In this document: positions 9,805 through 19,279 of the stretch, piece by piece | Position numbering within the stretch: the first letter of the stretch is position 1 | Layout: every line of letters starts with the position of its first letter | From: Desulfobacteraceae bacterium | GTDB taxonomy: Bacteria; Desulfobacterota; Desulfobacteria; Desulfobacterales; SURF-7 | Reading direction: 5' to 3' | Assembly: GCA_003599865.1 (NCBI GenBank) | Contig: QZKS01000050.1 | Coordinates: forward strand, 112,705 to 176,704 | DNA length: 64,000 bases | Notes under the pieces: generated by a model | Told to the model about the DNA's origin: nothing | Databases searched by the model: none | The model's input: only the letters and a program-made list of their open reading frames with translations | Position numbers and translations under genes: made by a program

Positions 9805-10950
9805 ATGAACCAGATTGCAAAGAGGGCGACGGAAATGCCGCCTTTCATTGTCATGGATGTTCTGGAACGGGCTCAGGAAATAGAACGTGAAGGAATTCGT
9901 GTCATCCACCTGGAAGTCGGCGAGCCGGATTTTGATACCCCCCGATGCATCCGGGAACGCGCATTCCGGGCTTTTGAGGAAGGTCACACCCATTATACCC
10001 ACAGCCTCGGAAACATTACACTCCGGGAAGCGATTTGTGCATATTACCACAGAACCTATCAGGTAAAGATCGAACCGGACCGGATTCTGGTCACCTCCGG
10101 CACGTCCCCGGCCATGTTCCTTCTCTTTTCCGCTCTGCTGGATCCGGGTGATGAGGTGATTGTTTCCGATCCCCATTATGCCTGCTATCCCAATTTTATT
10201 CGTTTTCTGCAAGGCCGGCCCGTATTTGTGCCGGTATATGAAGATGACGGATTTCAATACCGGCCGGATGAGATCCGACAAAAAATCTCTCCCGGAACAA
10301 AAGCTGTTTTTATCAATTCACCATCCAATCCAACCGGAAACCTGCTCTCTGAAAAACGGATGAAGGCGATCGCGGAATTTTCCCCGTTCATCATTTCCGA
10401 TGAAATTTATCATGGCCTGGTATATGAAGGCCGCGCCCATTCCATTCTTGAATTTACGGAAAACTGTTTTGTGCTGAACGGTTTTTCCAAGCTGTATGCC
10501 ATGACCGGATTGAGACTGGGTTACATCATCGCTCCCCGCCCGTTCATCCGTCCCATGCAGAAAATTCAGCAGAATTTTTTTATCTCCGCAAATTCAATTG
10601 TCCAGCAAGCCGGGATTGCCGCTCTGGAGCAGGCGGATGATGATGTGAAAAAAATGAAAGCCATTTACAATGAACGCAGATTGTATATGATCAACCGGCT
10701 TCAAAAAATGGGTTTCGGCATTACCGTACCCCCGACCGGAGCATTTTACATATTTGCCAATGCCAAACAATTTTCAAACGATTCTTATCAACTGGCCTTT
10801 CATATACTGGAAAAAGCCCATGTCGGCGTCACACCCGGCATTGATTTTGGAAAAAACGGCGAGGGATACATCCGGTTTTCCTATGCCAGCTCCATGGAAA
10901 ACATCGTTGAAGGCATGGACCGGATTGAAAACTACCTTAACCAGTTATAA
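9805..10950 (+). CDS. PLP-dependent class I/II aminotransferase
   Basis: Cytoplasmic aminotransferase of fold type I, 381 residues. Recognisable elements are HLEVGEPDFDTP near the N-terminus, NSPSNPTGN, SDEIYHGLVYEG and the PLP-lysine motif NGFSKLYAMTGLRLGY, followed by an arginine-containing YIRFSYASS near the C-terminus that binds the substrate carboxylate. GGGAGG precedes the ATG. It follows hisG in an operon-like run, but HisC family hallmarks are not clear. Aspartate or alanine-type specificity is as likely as histidinol phosphate. Confidence 0.88.
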   Translation: MNQIAKRATEMPPFIVMDVLERAQEIEREGIRVIHLEVGEPDFDTPRCIRERAFRAFEEGHTHYTHSLGNITLREAICAYYHRTYQVKIEPDRILVTSGTSPAMFLLFSALLDPGDEVIVSDPHYACYPNFIRFLQGRPVFVPVYEDDGFQYRPDEIRQKISPGTKAVFINSPSNPTGNLLSEKRMKAIAEFSPFIISDEIYHGLVYEGRAHSILEFTENCFVLNGFSKLYAMTGLRLGYIIAPRPFIRPMQKIQQNFFISANSIVQQAGIAALEQADDDVKKMKAIYNERRLYMINRLQKMGFGITVPPTGAFYIFANAKQFSNDSYQLAFHILEKAHVGVTPGIDFGKNGEGYIRFSYASSMENIVEGMDRIENYLNQL

Positions 10951-10959
10951 TGGGACCAC

Positions 10960-11580
10960 ATGATCATCAAATCCGCTGAATTTGTCACAAGTGCCGTAAA
11001 GAAAAATCATTATCCGCCTGCCGAGCACCCGGAAATCGCTTTTGCCGGAAGATCCAATGTGGGAAAATCATCCCTGATCAATACCCTGTTAAACCGGAAA
11101 CATCTGGTCAAAACCAGCTCGACTCCCGGAAGAACGCAGCTCATCAATTTCTTTATGATCAATGCATCCCTGATGTTTGTCGATCTGCCGGGTTTCGGAT
11201 ATGCCAGGGTCCCCCAGAAAATTCAAAAAGAATGGGGCCCCATGATTGAAACCTATCTTTTAAACCGGGAAACCTTGCGGGGAGTTGTCCTGATCATGGA
11301 CATCCGGAGAAATCCGGGACAGTATGAATTTGATCTGATCAACTGGCTGTCCCATCACGGCATACCCTGTCTTCCGGTGATGACCAAAGCGGACAAGCTC
11401 AAAAAAAACCAACAGACCCTGCAACACAAACAGGCTGCAGAAACACTTGGCATGGATCCAAAAGACCTTCTTCTTTTTTCCGCAAAAACCCGTCAGGGCA
11501 AGGAGATGATCTGGACGGAGATCACACGCCTGGTTCAACCCGAGATTCAGCCGCAAACCCTTCAGGAAGATCATGAATAA
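10960..11580 (+). CDS. engB: Ribosome biogenesis GTPase EngB/YsxC
   Basis: TRAFAC GTPase needed for late 50S subunit assembly. The G1 motif GRSNVGKSSLIN lies at about residues 30-41, the G2 region is TSSTPGRTQ, G3 is DLPGFGYA, G4 is TKAD and G5 is FSAKT. The length of 206 residues is normal. It begins 9 bp after the aminotransferase stop and is followed after 15 bp by era, so two ribosome-assembly GTPases are adjacent in one transcription unit. Confidence 0.96.
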   Translation: MIIKSAEFVTSAVKKNHYPPAEHPEIAFAGRSNVGKSSLINTLLNRKHLVKTSSTPGRTQLINFFMINASLMFVDLPGFGYARVPQKIQKEWGPMIETYLLNRETLRGVVLIMDIRRNPGQYEFDLINWLSHHGIPCLPVMTKADKLKKNQQTLQHKQAAETLGMDPKDLLLFSAKTRQGKEMIWTEITRLVQPEIQPQTLQEDHE

Positions 11581-11595
11581 CAAAAGGCAATCCAT

Positions 11596-12507
11596 ATGAA
11601 TAACCCCATTCCATCAAAAACGGGTTTCAAGTCCGGATTTATCACCATAACCGGGGCTCCCAATGCCGGCAAGTCAACTCTTTTAAACCATCTTCTGGGA
11701 GAAAAAATTTCCATCACCTCCAAAAAACCGCAGACCACCCGGAACCGTATCCTCGGAGTGGTACACCGCCCCATGTCCCAATTGATTTTTCTGGACACGC
11801 CGGGTGTTCACCGGCCCAGAGACCCGCTTGGCACCAGAATGGTGGATGAAGCCATTGCCGCCATCAATGATGGAGATGTGGTTCTGATGATCGTGGATGT
11901 TTCAAAACCATTACCGGACGAGGAGGCCTTCCTGATCCGGCAGATCAAATCCGTACATAAGCCGGTCGTGCTGGCCCTGAACAAAATCGATCTGATTGAA
12001 AAAAATCAGATTCTTGTATTCATTAAAAGATGGTCGGAAGCCTATTCCTTTGAAGCGATTATCCCGATTTCCGCCAAACACGGCATTCAGATGGATGATC
12101 TGTTGTCCCGGATGGAAACCCTTCTGCCGGAAGGTCCTCCTTTCTTTCCGGAAGAAACCCTGACCGATGCCCCGGAACGGTTTATCACCGCTGAAATGAT
12201 CCGGGAAAAGGTGTTCCGGCTTACCGGTCAGGAAGTTCCGTATTCCACGGCAGTGACCATTGATCAGTTTTCGGAAGAAAAAAATGGAGAACTGATCCGA
12301 ATACACGCCACGATCCATGTGGAAAGAGATTCCCAGAAAGGCATCATCATCGGTAAAAGCGGAAGCAAGCTGAAAAAGATCGGTGAAGATGCCAGAAAAG
12401 ATATCGAACGGATGCTGGGAACAAAAGTTTTTCTAAAACTGTTTGTCCGCATTCAGAAAAACTGGAGCAAGGATACCAGAGCCTTGCGTAAATTCGGCTA
12501 TTCATGA
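11596..12507 (+). CDS. era: GTPase Era
   Basis: GTPase that binds the 3' end of 16S rRNA and checks 30S maturation. The G1 motif GAPNAGKSTLLN is at about residues 22-33; G3 is DTPGVH and G4 is NKID. The C-terminal KH domain has IIIGKSGSKLKKIGEDARKD. At 303 residues it is full length. It overlaps the downstream ATP-grasp gene by 4 bp. Confidence 0.97.
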   Translation: MNNPIPSKTGFKSGFITITGAPNAGKSTLLNHLLGEKISITSKKPQTTRNRILGVVHRPMSQLIFLDTPGVHRPRDPLGTRMVDEAIAAINDGDVVLMIVDVSKPLPDEEAFLIRQIKSVHKPVVLALNKIDLIEKNQILVFIKRWSEAYSFEAIIPISAKHGIQMDDLLSRMETLLPEGPPFFPEETLTDAPERFITAEMIREKVFRLTGQEVPYSTAVTIDQFSEEKNGELIRIHATIHVERDSQKGIIIGKSGSKLKKIGEDARKDIERMLGTKVFLKLFVRIQKNWSKDTRALRKFGYS

Positions 12508-13343
12508 TCCTGTCGTTTCACCCATGTTTTGAGTCTGATCGGAACATCCTCTGTGCCGGACGGCTTCCGGACGAATCGGACCTGTCTGCCATTCAGGGGG
12601 CGGATGCGGTGATTCTTCCCCAGGGATGCCGGAAGGAGCTTTTTGAAATGGCCGCCCGGAACTGCCGTCATGTTTTCCCGGATTATCGTACACGGTTTCA
12701 GTATCCGGGCAAAATCGGACAGATCCGACTGTTCCGGGAAATGAATGTCCCTTGTCCCCGGACGATCACTTTTGACAATATCAACCAGTATCATCAACAA
12801 AACCAATCCGGTTCCGTCGAGACTTTTTTTTCCTTTCCGGTTGTCTTCAAATTCAACTGGGGCGGTGAAGGGGAAACCGTTTTTCTCATCAACAACCCCC
12901 ATGAATTGCGAAAACTGGTCAACAGAGCGGAACAGCTCGAGAAAGCCAACCCAAAAGGTTTCCTGATTCAGGAGTATATTCCAACCGATCAGGCGGTTCT
13001 CCGGGTGGTTGTGATCGGAAACGAAGTTCGGTCATACTGGCGGATTCAGGACAACCCGGACTGTTTCATGGCCAACCTTTCGACCGGCGCCCGGATTGAC
13101 TATGAAAAAGATCCGGACCTGCAACAAAAAGCCATTCTTGACATCAAAGCCTTTTGTCAAAAAACCGGAATCAACATGGCCGGATTTGACCTTCTCTTTT
13201 CGACAAAAGATCCTGATCAAACCCCGCTGTTTCTGGAGATCAACTACTTTTTCGGGCGCAAAGGCCTGGGCGGTTCCAAGCGGTTATATCAAATTTTACA
13301 TAAAGAAATCCAGGCCTGGATTGATGCGCTCCCGCAATCATAG
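12504..13343 (+). CDS. ATP-grasp ligase, RimK/GshB-like
   Basis: Predicted carboxylate-amine (or thiol) ligase with an ATP-grasp fold, 279 residues. The N-terminal preATP-grasp part is short. The ATP-grasp core has FPVVFKFNWGGEGETVF (glycine-rich loop and adenine-contacting lysine), FLIQEYIP, the arginine-rich strand LRVVVIGNEVRSYWR, and the metal-ligand segment GFDLLF...PLFLEINYFFGRKG. It starts 4 bp inside era, so it is co-translated with a ribosome-assembly GTPase. RimK glutamylates ribosomal protein S6, which makes a translation-linked substrate conceivable, but this is inference; glutathione-like or cofactor ligases are equally possible. Confidence 0.75.
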   Translation: MILSFHPCFESDRNILCAGRLPDESDLSAIQGADAVILPQGCRKELFEMAARNCRHVFPDYRTRFQYPGKIGQIRLFREMNVPCPRTITFDNINQYHQQNQSGSVETFFSFPVVFKFNWGGEGETVFLINNPHELRKLVNRAEQLEKANPKGFLIQEYIPTDQAVLRVVVIGNEVRSYWRIQDNPDCFMANLSTGARIDYEKDPDLQQKAILDIKAFCQKTGINMAGFDLLFSTKDPDQTPLFLEINYFFGRKGLGGSKRLYQILHKEIQAWIDALPQS

Positions 13344-13392
13344 ATGAAACCCGGAACAAACAGCAAAACAAATTCCCCGATTTTTCCGGAAA

Positions 13393-14043
13393 TCAACGAT
13401 GGTAATGCAAAATTCGGCCTTGAAACCGGTCCTTCAAATAATCCGTATTGACCGGTTTGCTCTGGGTATGAACATAACCCAGACCGACCATTTTTTTACT
13501 GAAGCAGGCATGGTGGCCGCGACCCGGATCAACAAGAAGCACCTGGCAATGCTTCCCGGCATGCTGCTCGATAAAACCGGCCAGCAGCTTGACATGGTTT
13601 CTTTCATACAGAAGGTCGCTGCCGATCACGAGATCAAACCTTCCCAATCCGCTATCTTCATCACCCCATCCTGTCCGGATAAATGGTATTTTTTTACGGT
13701 TATTGAGTTTGACGTTTTCAGAGAGAAAGGTTTCCACCTCCGGATGATAATCAGTGGCTGTAATATCGGCCAGACGATGATTCAGCACCAGACTGGCCAA
13801 TGCGATTCCGCACCCCACCTCCAGAACCCGCCGGCCCTTGATTTCATAATCCAGCATCAGATGTGCGAGGATCTCTCCCGAAGGCCAGATGACACCAAAC
13901 ATAGGCCATGCGGCTGTAGATATCCCCAGTTTTGCGGCAATGCCTTCCGCATCGGCATACTGCTGACGGTCCCGCAACGTCCGTACATGAATATCGGTAT
14001 CGCCGAACTCGATGGTCTGATAACGAATGCGCAATGAAGACAT
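13393..14043 (-). CDS. Class I SAM-dependent methyltransferase (METTL/Nnt1-like)
   Basis: Methyltransferase of 216 residues with a Rossmann core. Motif I is VLEVGCGIALASLVL at about residue 75, followed by ITATDYHPEVE (ribose-binding acidic loop) and LVIGSDLLYER. This pattern resembles lysine methyltransferases of the METTL21/Nnt1 group (Methyltransf_16), which modify proteins. AAGGAAT lies in front of the ATG at 14043. It is transcribed in the same direction as the nitronate monooxygenase, 13 bp downstream of it, so they may form an operon. Confidence 0.8.
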   Translation of the reverse strand: MSSLRIRYQTIEFGDTDIHVRTLRDRQQYADAEGIAAKLGISTAAWPMFGVIWPSGEILAHLMLDYEIKGRRVLEVGCGIALASLVLNHRLADITATDYHPEVETFLSENVKLNNRKKIPFIRTGWGDEDSGLGRFDLVIGSDLLYERNHVKLLAGFIEQHAGKHCQVLLVDPGRGHHACFSKKMVGLGYVHTQSKPVNTDYLKDRFQGRILHYHR

Positions 14044-14056
14044 GGTATTCCTTTAC

Positions 14057-15055
14057 TTACTCAATCATTCTCATGGATCTTTGAATGGCAGACCCTGCCT
14101 CCTTAACCATCCGTGAAATCAGTTCCCCCACACTCGGAATATCCCTGATTCGGCCGACGGACTGACCAATGGTCAGCATGGCCTCTTCCACATTGCCGTT
14201 TTTCCATACCTGCCTGGCCCGCTCTCCAGAGATCAGGGGCAGCAGATCGGACAGATCACCACCCTTCTGCTCCACCTCTTCGATTTTCCGGATCATCTCA
14301 TTGCGAAGCGCACGGACCTGCAGGCCAAAACCGCTGAGAAGACTCTGCAGGTTCAGAGAGGTGTCATTTTCATTTGCCTTGAGTAATGCCGCATAGATGT
14401 TGGGATGCACATTGCTCTCTTTTGTGGCCAGAAACCGTGTCGCCATCATGATGCCGTCCGCCCCCAGGGCCAAAGCTGCGGCAAGGCTCTTTCCATCTGC
14501 CATACCACCGGCAACCAGAACCGGGATATCCACCTCCTCAACCACCTTGGGAACCAATACGATGGTGGACACATTGTCCTTGTGGGGGAACCCCCCTTCC
14601 TCGAATCCGGCAACCGTAATCGCATCATATCCGATTTTCTGGGCATGGATGGCATGCTTCACCGTACCGACCTTATGAAGCACTTTAACGTCCGCTTTTT
14701 TGGCCATGGGAATATAATCCGGTCCCAGGAAGGTATCCACCGGCGCGCCGGCAACCTCGATTGCCGTCACTTTTTTTTCACAGCAGATCTGAAAAAACTC
14801 CCGGAGAAGTTCAATGGGAAGGCGAATGGACGGCATGGTGGTGATGTTCACGATAAAGGGTTTGTCCGTCAGCTCCCTTGTCCTGTCGATGGCTTCCCGC
14901 AATCCATCTCCGGTATTATAGTTTCCGGATGTCAGATTTCCCATGGCGCCGGTATTGCTGATCGCGGCTGCCAGCTCAGGCGTTGCCAGCCATAACATCC
15001 CGCCGCATTGAATGGGGTATTGAATTCCAAAGAGCTTTGTTATTCTTGTTTTCAT
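14057..15055 (-). CDS. Nitronate monooxygenase family flavoprotein
   Basis: FMN-dependent TIM-barrel protein of 332 residues in the 2-nitropropane dioxygenase family, which oxidises nitronates or acts as an enoyl reductase in some pathways. Visible elements are IQCGGMLWLATPELAAAI at the N-terminus, HKVGTVKHA, FEEGGFPHKD and the phosphate-binding VLVAGGMADG followed by GADGIMMATRF. Physiological substrate and partners are unknown. The start is ATG at 15055, preceded by AAGGAACTC. Confidence 0.9.
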   Translation of the reverse strand: MKTRITKLFGIQYPIQCGGMLWLATPELAAAISNTGAMGNLTSGNYNTGDGLREAIDRTRELTDKPFIVNITTMPSIRLPIELLREFFQICCEKKVTAIEVAGAPVDTFLGPDYIPMAKKADVKVLHKVGTVKHAIHAQKIGYDAITVAGFEEGGFPHKDNVSTIVLVPKVVEEVDIPVLVAGGMADGKSLAAALALGADGIMMATRFLATKESNVHPNIYAALLKANENDTSLNLQSLLSGFGLQVRALRNEMIRKIEEVEQKGGDLSDLLPLISGERARQVWKNGNVEEAMLTIGQSVGRIRDIPSVGELISRMVKEAGSAIQRSMRMIE

Positions 15056-15392
15056 GCAAGAGTTCCTTTTCGGAGATCATTCCGGTTTTCAAATCCGCTG
15101 TAAGGATGGTGTTTTGATCTGAAATTTTGTAATATATTCTATCAACACGTCCGGGCAATGTAAATACCATACTTGGAATATAAGGCTTCCCATCAACATG
15201 AACTCCGAAAAATGCAGGCAATTCATTGCATCTCCTCCACCGGATACCTTGTGCGGCATGGATATTGGCTGTTGACACACAAACCCCTTTCCGGTATGGT
15301 CATTTTCCAAAAAAATGAAGTCTCATCCCTTACCCCTCAAAGAAAAGACTGCTATGCTTTGATGAGTAATAAGGCGATCATAGAGGTACGAC
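15056..15392. other. Gap between divergent genes with a possible degenerate minus-strand frame
   Basis: This 337-bp gap must hold promoters for the nitronate monooxygenase (minus) and the GT32 gene (plus). A minus-strand frame from about 15278 to 14976 reads like protein in its middle (LPAFFGVHVDGKPYIPSM) with GGAGGAG upstream of a possible TTG start near 15224. It would run 80 bp into the next gene. It may be a small unrecognised gene or a remnant; support is weak. Confidence 0.3.
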
Positions 15393-16103
15393 TTGCAACA
15401 GCTTATACCCAAAATCATACACCAGACCTGGAAGGATCAAAAAATCCGGAGCAGTTGGGCGGAATATGTCAAGTCGGTAAAACGGTATCATCCTGACTGG
15501 GAGTACCGATTCTGGACGGATGCCGATCTTGATCTATACGTAAAGTCCCATCTCCCCGAGTATTATCCTGTCTTTTCCGCCTATCCCCGACCGATCTTCC
15601 GTGCGGATGCGATCCGTTACATAATGATGCGGGATTTCGGCGGCATGTATTGTGATCTGGACTATGAATTCATCCGGCCTTATGACTATTGCGGTACGAA
15701 TTTATTGCTGGCAACGGAAAACTCCTATGAAACCGGCCATGACCATTTTCAGGTAGGCAATTTCTTTTTTGCATCCGTTCCCGGCCATCCATTCTGGCAG
15801 GATGTGGTGGATTATCTGATCAGCCATCCTCCTCTGGAAAAAAACTGTAATGTGGTGCAGACCACCGGCCCGGCGATGCTGACCAGGGTCTGGCTTGCGA
15901 ATCAACATAAATATCAGGATTATCGCCTGGAACCGAAATTGTTTTTCAGCCCCTTTGGAATCCATCGGTCCTTTGAAAAAAAAATCCTTCTGAATAACGG
16001 CATAACCTACGGGATACACCATGGATCGGGAAGCTATAAAGATCATCTGTCACTAGATTACTGGAGAGCCAAAATCAATTGGTGGCTCCATAATCGCAAG
16101 TGA
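15393..16103 (+). CDS. Glycosyltransferase family 32 (capsular polysaccharide synthesis type)
   Basis: Predicted retaining sugar transferase of 236 residues. The N-terminal IPKIIHQTWKD, the RADAIRYIMM helix and the DxD motif in GGMYCDLDYE (about residues 88-97) are diagnostic of GT32 enzymes related to Och1 and bacterial capsule or lipooligosaccharide transferases. The start is TTG at 15393: an in-frame stop lies just upstream at 15381 and a GAGGT ribosome site sits 5 bases before it. It stands alone, with no other polysaccharide genes adjacent, so its acceptor is unknown. Confidence 0.88.
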   Translation: MQQLIPKIIHQTWKDQKIRSSWAEYVKSVKRYHPDWEYRFWTDADLDLYVKSHLPEYYPVFSAYPRPIFRADAIRYIMMRDFGGMYCDLDYEFIRPYDYCGTNLLLATENSYETGHDHFQVGNFFFASVPGHPFWQDVVDYLISHPPLEKNCNVVQTTGPAMLTRVWLANQHKYQDYRLEPKLFFSPFGIHRSFEKKILLNNGITYGIHHGSGSYKDHLSLDYWRAKINWWLHNRK

Positions 16104-16164
16104 CGATTGTCATTTTACCGGAAATTGTTCAGACGATCCTCCCTGTGTCTGCGGGAAATACCCT

Positions 16165-17841
16165 TTAAAACTGGGACACATGCTTCATTTCTTTGAGGCG
16201 GTGGCTGATTTCCAGATAACAGGAAAACGCCTTGCCTTTCTCTGCAAATGGCTCCCGGAAATAGGAACGAATTTTCGTCAGCGGAAATCTGCCCTTTTTC
16301 ACCGCATAATACAATTTGTTCCCCAGCATATAACCAAGCTGGGTACTGAATACAAAAGGCAGAATCGATCGATTTCGATACTGGGACTCAAATTTCCGGA
16401 AAAAAACATCCGGATCATCCGTCTGCCGTTGCAGTGCATAATGTTGCAGGATAAACCGCGCTGCCTGCGGAATGATGGAGTCCGCTTTCGGATATTCCCA
16501 TTCCCCCCGTTTCATCAGGCCCAGCAATCTTCTGAGGGAATTTTCCGAATGGGCTTTTCGCTTCTCGTTGATAAACTTGCTTCCGAAAAACCCCAGGCAT
16601 TCCGCAATCACATTCCAGTAAAACCGGTCAAACAAGCTGAGATCCGCCGTCATTCGGCCGCGACAGACGGCGTTCACAAAATGACTCGCCTCCTCGGCTG
16701 CCATATTGAGATTTGAATTCGGCAGATAGATCAGATAGGCATCTGTTCCCGCCTGTCCGTATTCCAGCAGAAATCCCTCCCCGTTTTTCATTTTTTCCTT
16801 GATCAGCCGGATTTTGCCTTTGACTTCCGGCATATTGTGAATCAGATCCATGAAATCAAGATCATCGGCATAATATACGTTCAGCCGTTCCAGCGACTGG
16901 GGCGGCAATTCCAGTCTCAGAATGGCTGCAATCTGGGATGCAATATCCTGGACCGAAAGGCTTTGCGATTCGTATCCGTCATCATCCCATTCCCCGTGAA
17001 CCGGATAATAGGCATCTTCCGAATATTCCAGCCAGTTGAGATAGGATTGAACCTTATTGGCAGGCATGGTATTCATGATGCAAAAGCTGTTTTCACTGAT
17101 CCGGATGACATCGGATTCCTCTTTCTCCTGTTCACACAGTTTCCAGAAGAGGTTCTCCGCATTCTGATAGATCATGACGCTTCTGGCCTGAACATCCAGA
17201 AGTGTCAATAACTGTTCAACCTCATTGGGGAGATGGTTGGGAGAGACGTGGAAATCTCCATCCACCACGTAGATCAGTTTGTCCGGATTCTTCAGCAATA
17301 TTTTTGCAATCACTTTTGCCGAATACCGGTCCCGGGCCCTTATCCCGTCAATCCCATCCCCTGCCGGAGAATTGATCCCGATGATCGGAATCCCATGATC
17401 CTGACAAAAATAAATGATCGGGCTCCAGTTCTGCCAGCTGAAAGGCCATTTTTTCCGGTAATCGATTTTCCGGATAAAAACACCTTCGGACAACTCACCC
17501 TCCATGAAGGCGTTGATGATTTTCTGGTCCGCGCCATGAAACATTTCCAGGCAGAGGATGAAATCCCGTTTTCCCTGGATTTCCCGGAGGATCCGCAGAA
17601 CACACCGCTGTGACTGTTTCAGGGTATGGTAGTCTCCGTGAAATACCAGATCGGCACCGACAACCTTTTTGATCAGCTCGGCCTTGTTGGAAACCCCCTG
17701 GTAATCATTCAGATATTCAAAATATTCCTTTTCATAGGTTTCAACCACCGGATTGTATTCCAGACTGTCCCGAACCCGTTCCACGTTTTTCCAATAGTTA
17801 TTTTTCTGAATCCGGATGAGTTCTTTTCGCAAAATGGACAT
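16165..17841 (-). CDS. ChaN/Tiki-domain protein with an additional C-terminal region
   Basis: A 558-residue protein. Residues about 80-260 match the ChaN (haem-binding uptake, Tiki-like) fold: VFHGDYHTLKQSQ, LCLEMFHGADQ, YRKKWPFSWQNWSPI and VVDGDFHVSPNHLP supply the conserved His, Asp and Glu residues. The remaining 300 residues are alpha-helical and match nothing I know. Unlike ChaN lipoproteins there is no signal peptide or lipobox, so it is probably cytoplasmic or peripheral. It follows a pentahaem cytochrome gene by 44 bp on the same strand, which makes a haem-related or proteolytic role plausible. Confidence 0.75.
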   Translation of the reverse strand: MSILRKELIRIQKNNYWKNVERVRDSLEYNPVVETYEKEYFEYLNDYQGVSNKAELIKKVVGADLVFHGDYHTLKQSQRCVLRILREIQGKRDFILCLEMFHGADQKIINAFMEGELSEGVFIRKIDYRKKWPFSWQNWSPIIYFCQDHGIPIIGINSPAGDGIDGIRARDRYSAKVIAKILLKNPDKLIYVVDGDFHVSPNHLPNEVEQLLTLLDVQARSVMIYQNAENLFWKLCEQEKEESDVIRISENSFCIMNTMPANKVQSYLNWLEYSEDAYYPVHGEWDDDGYESQSLSVQDIASQIAAILRLELPPQSLERLNVYYADDLDFMDLIHNMPEVKGKIRLIKEKMKNGEGFLLEYGQAGTDAYLIYLPNSNLNMAAEEASHFVNAVCRGRMTADLSLFDRFYWNVIAECLGFFGSKFINEKRKAHSENSLRRLLGLMKRGEWEYPKADSIIPQAARFILQHYALQRQTDDPDVFFRKFESQYRNRSILPFVFSTQLGYMLGNKLYYAVKKGRFPLTKIRSYFREPFAEKGKAFSCYLEISHRLKEMKHVSQF

Positions 17842-17885
17842 CAGCAGGGTGTCCTTTCATCAATGGAAAAACAGCATCATGCTTT

Positions 17886-19232
17886 CTATTGTTGCTGTCG
17901 CTTGATCACCTGATCTGCCGAGGCCATGGTAACTATGGGAAGAATTAACTTTCCTTTTCCGGCAGCCTGATCGACAATTTTCTGAGGCGCCGACCGGTAC
18001 AGCAGTTTCACCTGAACAGACAGCTCGGTCCATTTGCCTGGGGGCAGTGGTATGGTTTCCGTAACGGATTGCTGCGGCGGAATCCGCTTATCGGAGAGAA
18101 TCTCCTTTGCCTTTGCAATATTCCAGACCGGGTTCCCCTTTCCATCCCCGAATACGGTGTTATAAATAATGGTTCCCTCCGGCAGGTAGTGATCCTTGTC
18201 CGGTTTTCCGGAAACATACAACTGTTTTTTCTGATGCTTGTCCCAGATTTCAATGTCCAGCCACATCTGGCGGATATCGGTCAGGCCGGTCGGCAGGTCG
18301 TGCCCGGCGCCGGTATTGGTGATGACGATTTCCAGCTTGCCGTCCTTCACCTTGCCGGTTTCAATGGACAGGGTGGCGGCATTCCGCAATCGGTCATCGG
18401 CCATTTTGGATTTTGTCTGATCGCTAAAAAGCCCGGGAACAAAACCGTTTCCACCGACAAAATAATGGGTGAAAATATGATCCCGGACCGGGCCGTCATC
18501 TGCGGCAACCCCTTTGTTTTTAGGCCGCTCTGTTGATCCGGTTGCCGGAATTCCGGGACGCTGGAACATATGGCAGCCCTGACAGGTGATCCGCTTATCG
18601 GGATCTTTGTGATTATACGGTCCGCGTTTCCACTCCTCATAGGTGGTTTCCAGATCCGTCATGTAGACGACATGCTTGACATTGTGACAGGTTCCGCAGA
18701 TTTCGGAACCGGTATGAAATTCCGAAAAGGCGGATTCATGAAAATCAGACTCCGAATCCGGAAACGGCCCGCGTTTGACGCCCGGATCTTCCTCACCATT
18801 TCCCGGACTGAGCACAAGGCCATTGTTGTACATCTTGTCCGCATGGGTGGCGGAATGGCAATAATCACACTGAATACCATGATTGGCAATTTCCGGAATG
18901 TTCTTTCTGTCATCCGAGGTTTTTTGGGGATAACCGGTCACCACGCCGACCGGCACATGACATTTTACGCAGGATTCCGCTTCCGCAATTTCATTCCGGT
19001 CTATCAGCCCTTTCCGGATATACTCTGAAACGCTTAAATAGATGGGATCTTTCTGGGAAAGACTGTGCATGGAGCCTTTCCACTGATGGAATATTTCGCT
19101 ATGGCACTCCCCGCAGGTTTCCGGAGATATAAATTGGGAGATCTGAAAGGGATCGGCCGGTAATCGTGCGGGAACCATCAACAGTCCGATCAGGATCATG
19201 AAAAAATACGGATAACGATTTCGACAACGCAT
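17886..19232 (-). CDS. Periplasmic pentahaem c-type cytochrome
   Basis: Secreted multihaem electron carrier of 448 residues. A signal peptide (PYFFMILIGLLMVPARLPAD) is followed by five CxxCH haem sites: CGECH, CVKCH, CDYCH, CGTCH and CQGCH, all in the first 300 residues. A C-terminal beta-rich region after about residue 300 (TGAGHDLPTGLTDIRQ) resembles that of cytochrome c554-like and related multihaem reductases. I chose ATG at 19232, with GAGAGG upstream and a signal peptide immediately after, over a longer frame reaching 19346. It sits in a minus-strand cluster of envelope proteins. The redox partner is unknown. Confidence 0.88.
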   Translation of the reverse strand: MRCRNRYPYFFMILIGLLMVPARLPADPFQISQFISPETCGECHSEIFHQWKGSMHSLSQKDPIYLSVSEYIRKGLIDRNEIAEAESCVKCHVPVGVVTGYPQKTSDDRKNIPEIANHGIQCDYCHSATHADKMYNNGLVLSPGNGEEDPGVKRGPFPDSESDFHESAFSEFHTGSEICGTCHNVKHVVYMTDLETTYEEWKRGPYNHKDPDKRITCQGCHMFQRPGIPATGSTERPKNKGVAADDGPVRDHIFTHYFVGGNGFVPGLFSDQTKSKMADDRLRNAATLSIETGKVKDGKLEIVITNTGAGHDLPTGLTDIRQMWLDIEIWDKHQKKQLYVSGKPDKDHYLPEGTIIYNTVFGDGKGNPVWNIAKAKEILSDKRIPPQQSVTETIPLPPGKWTELSVQVKLLYRSAPQKIVDQAAGKGKLILPIVTMASADQVIKRQQQ

Positions 19233-19279
19233 CACGTTTTCCTCTCTGATAAAAATCAATTCTATAAAATCACTGTAAT

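Noticed and set aside
12504..12693. Minus-strand frames opposite the ATP-grasp gene
   Set aside because: Shadow frames without motifs or ribosome sites.
15173..15496. Plus-strand frame overlapping the GT32 start
   Set aside because: Reads the first 100 bp of the GT32 gene out of frame; the GT32 frame has clear motifs.
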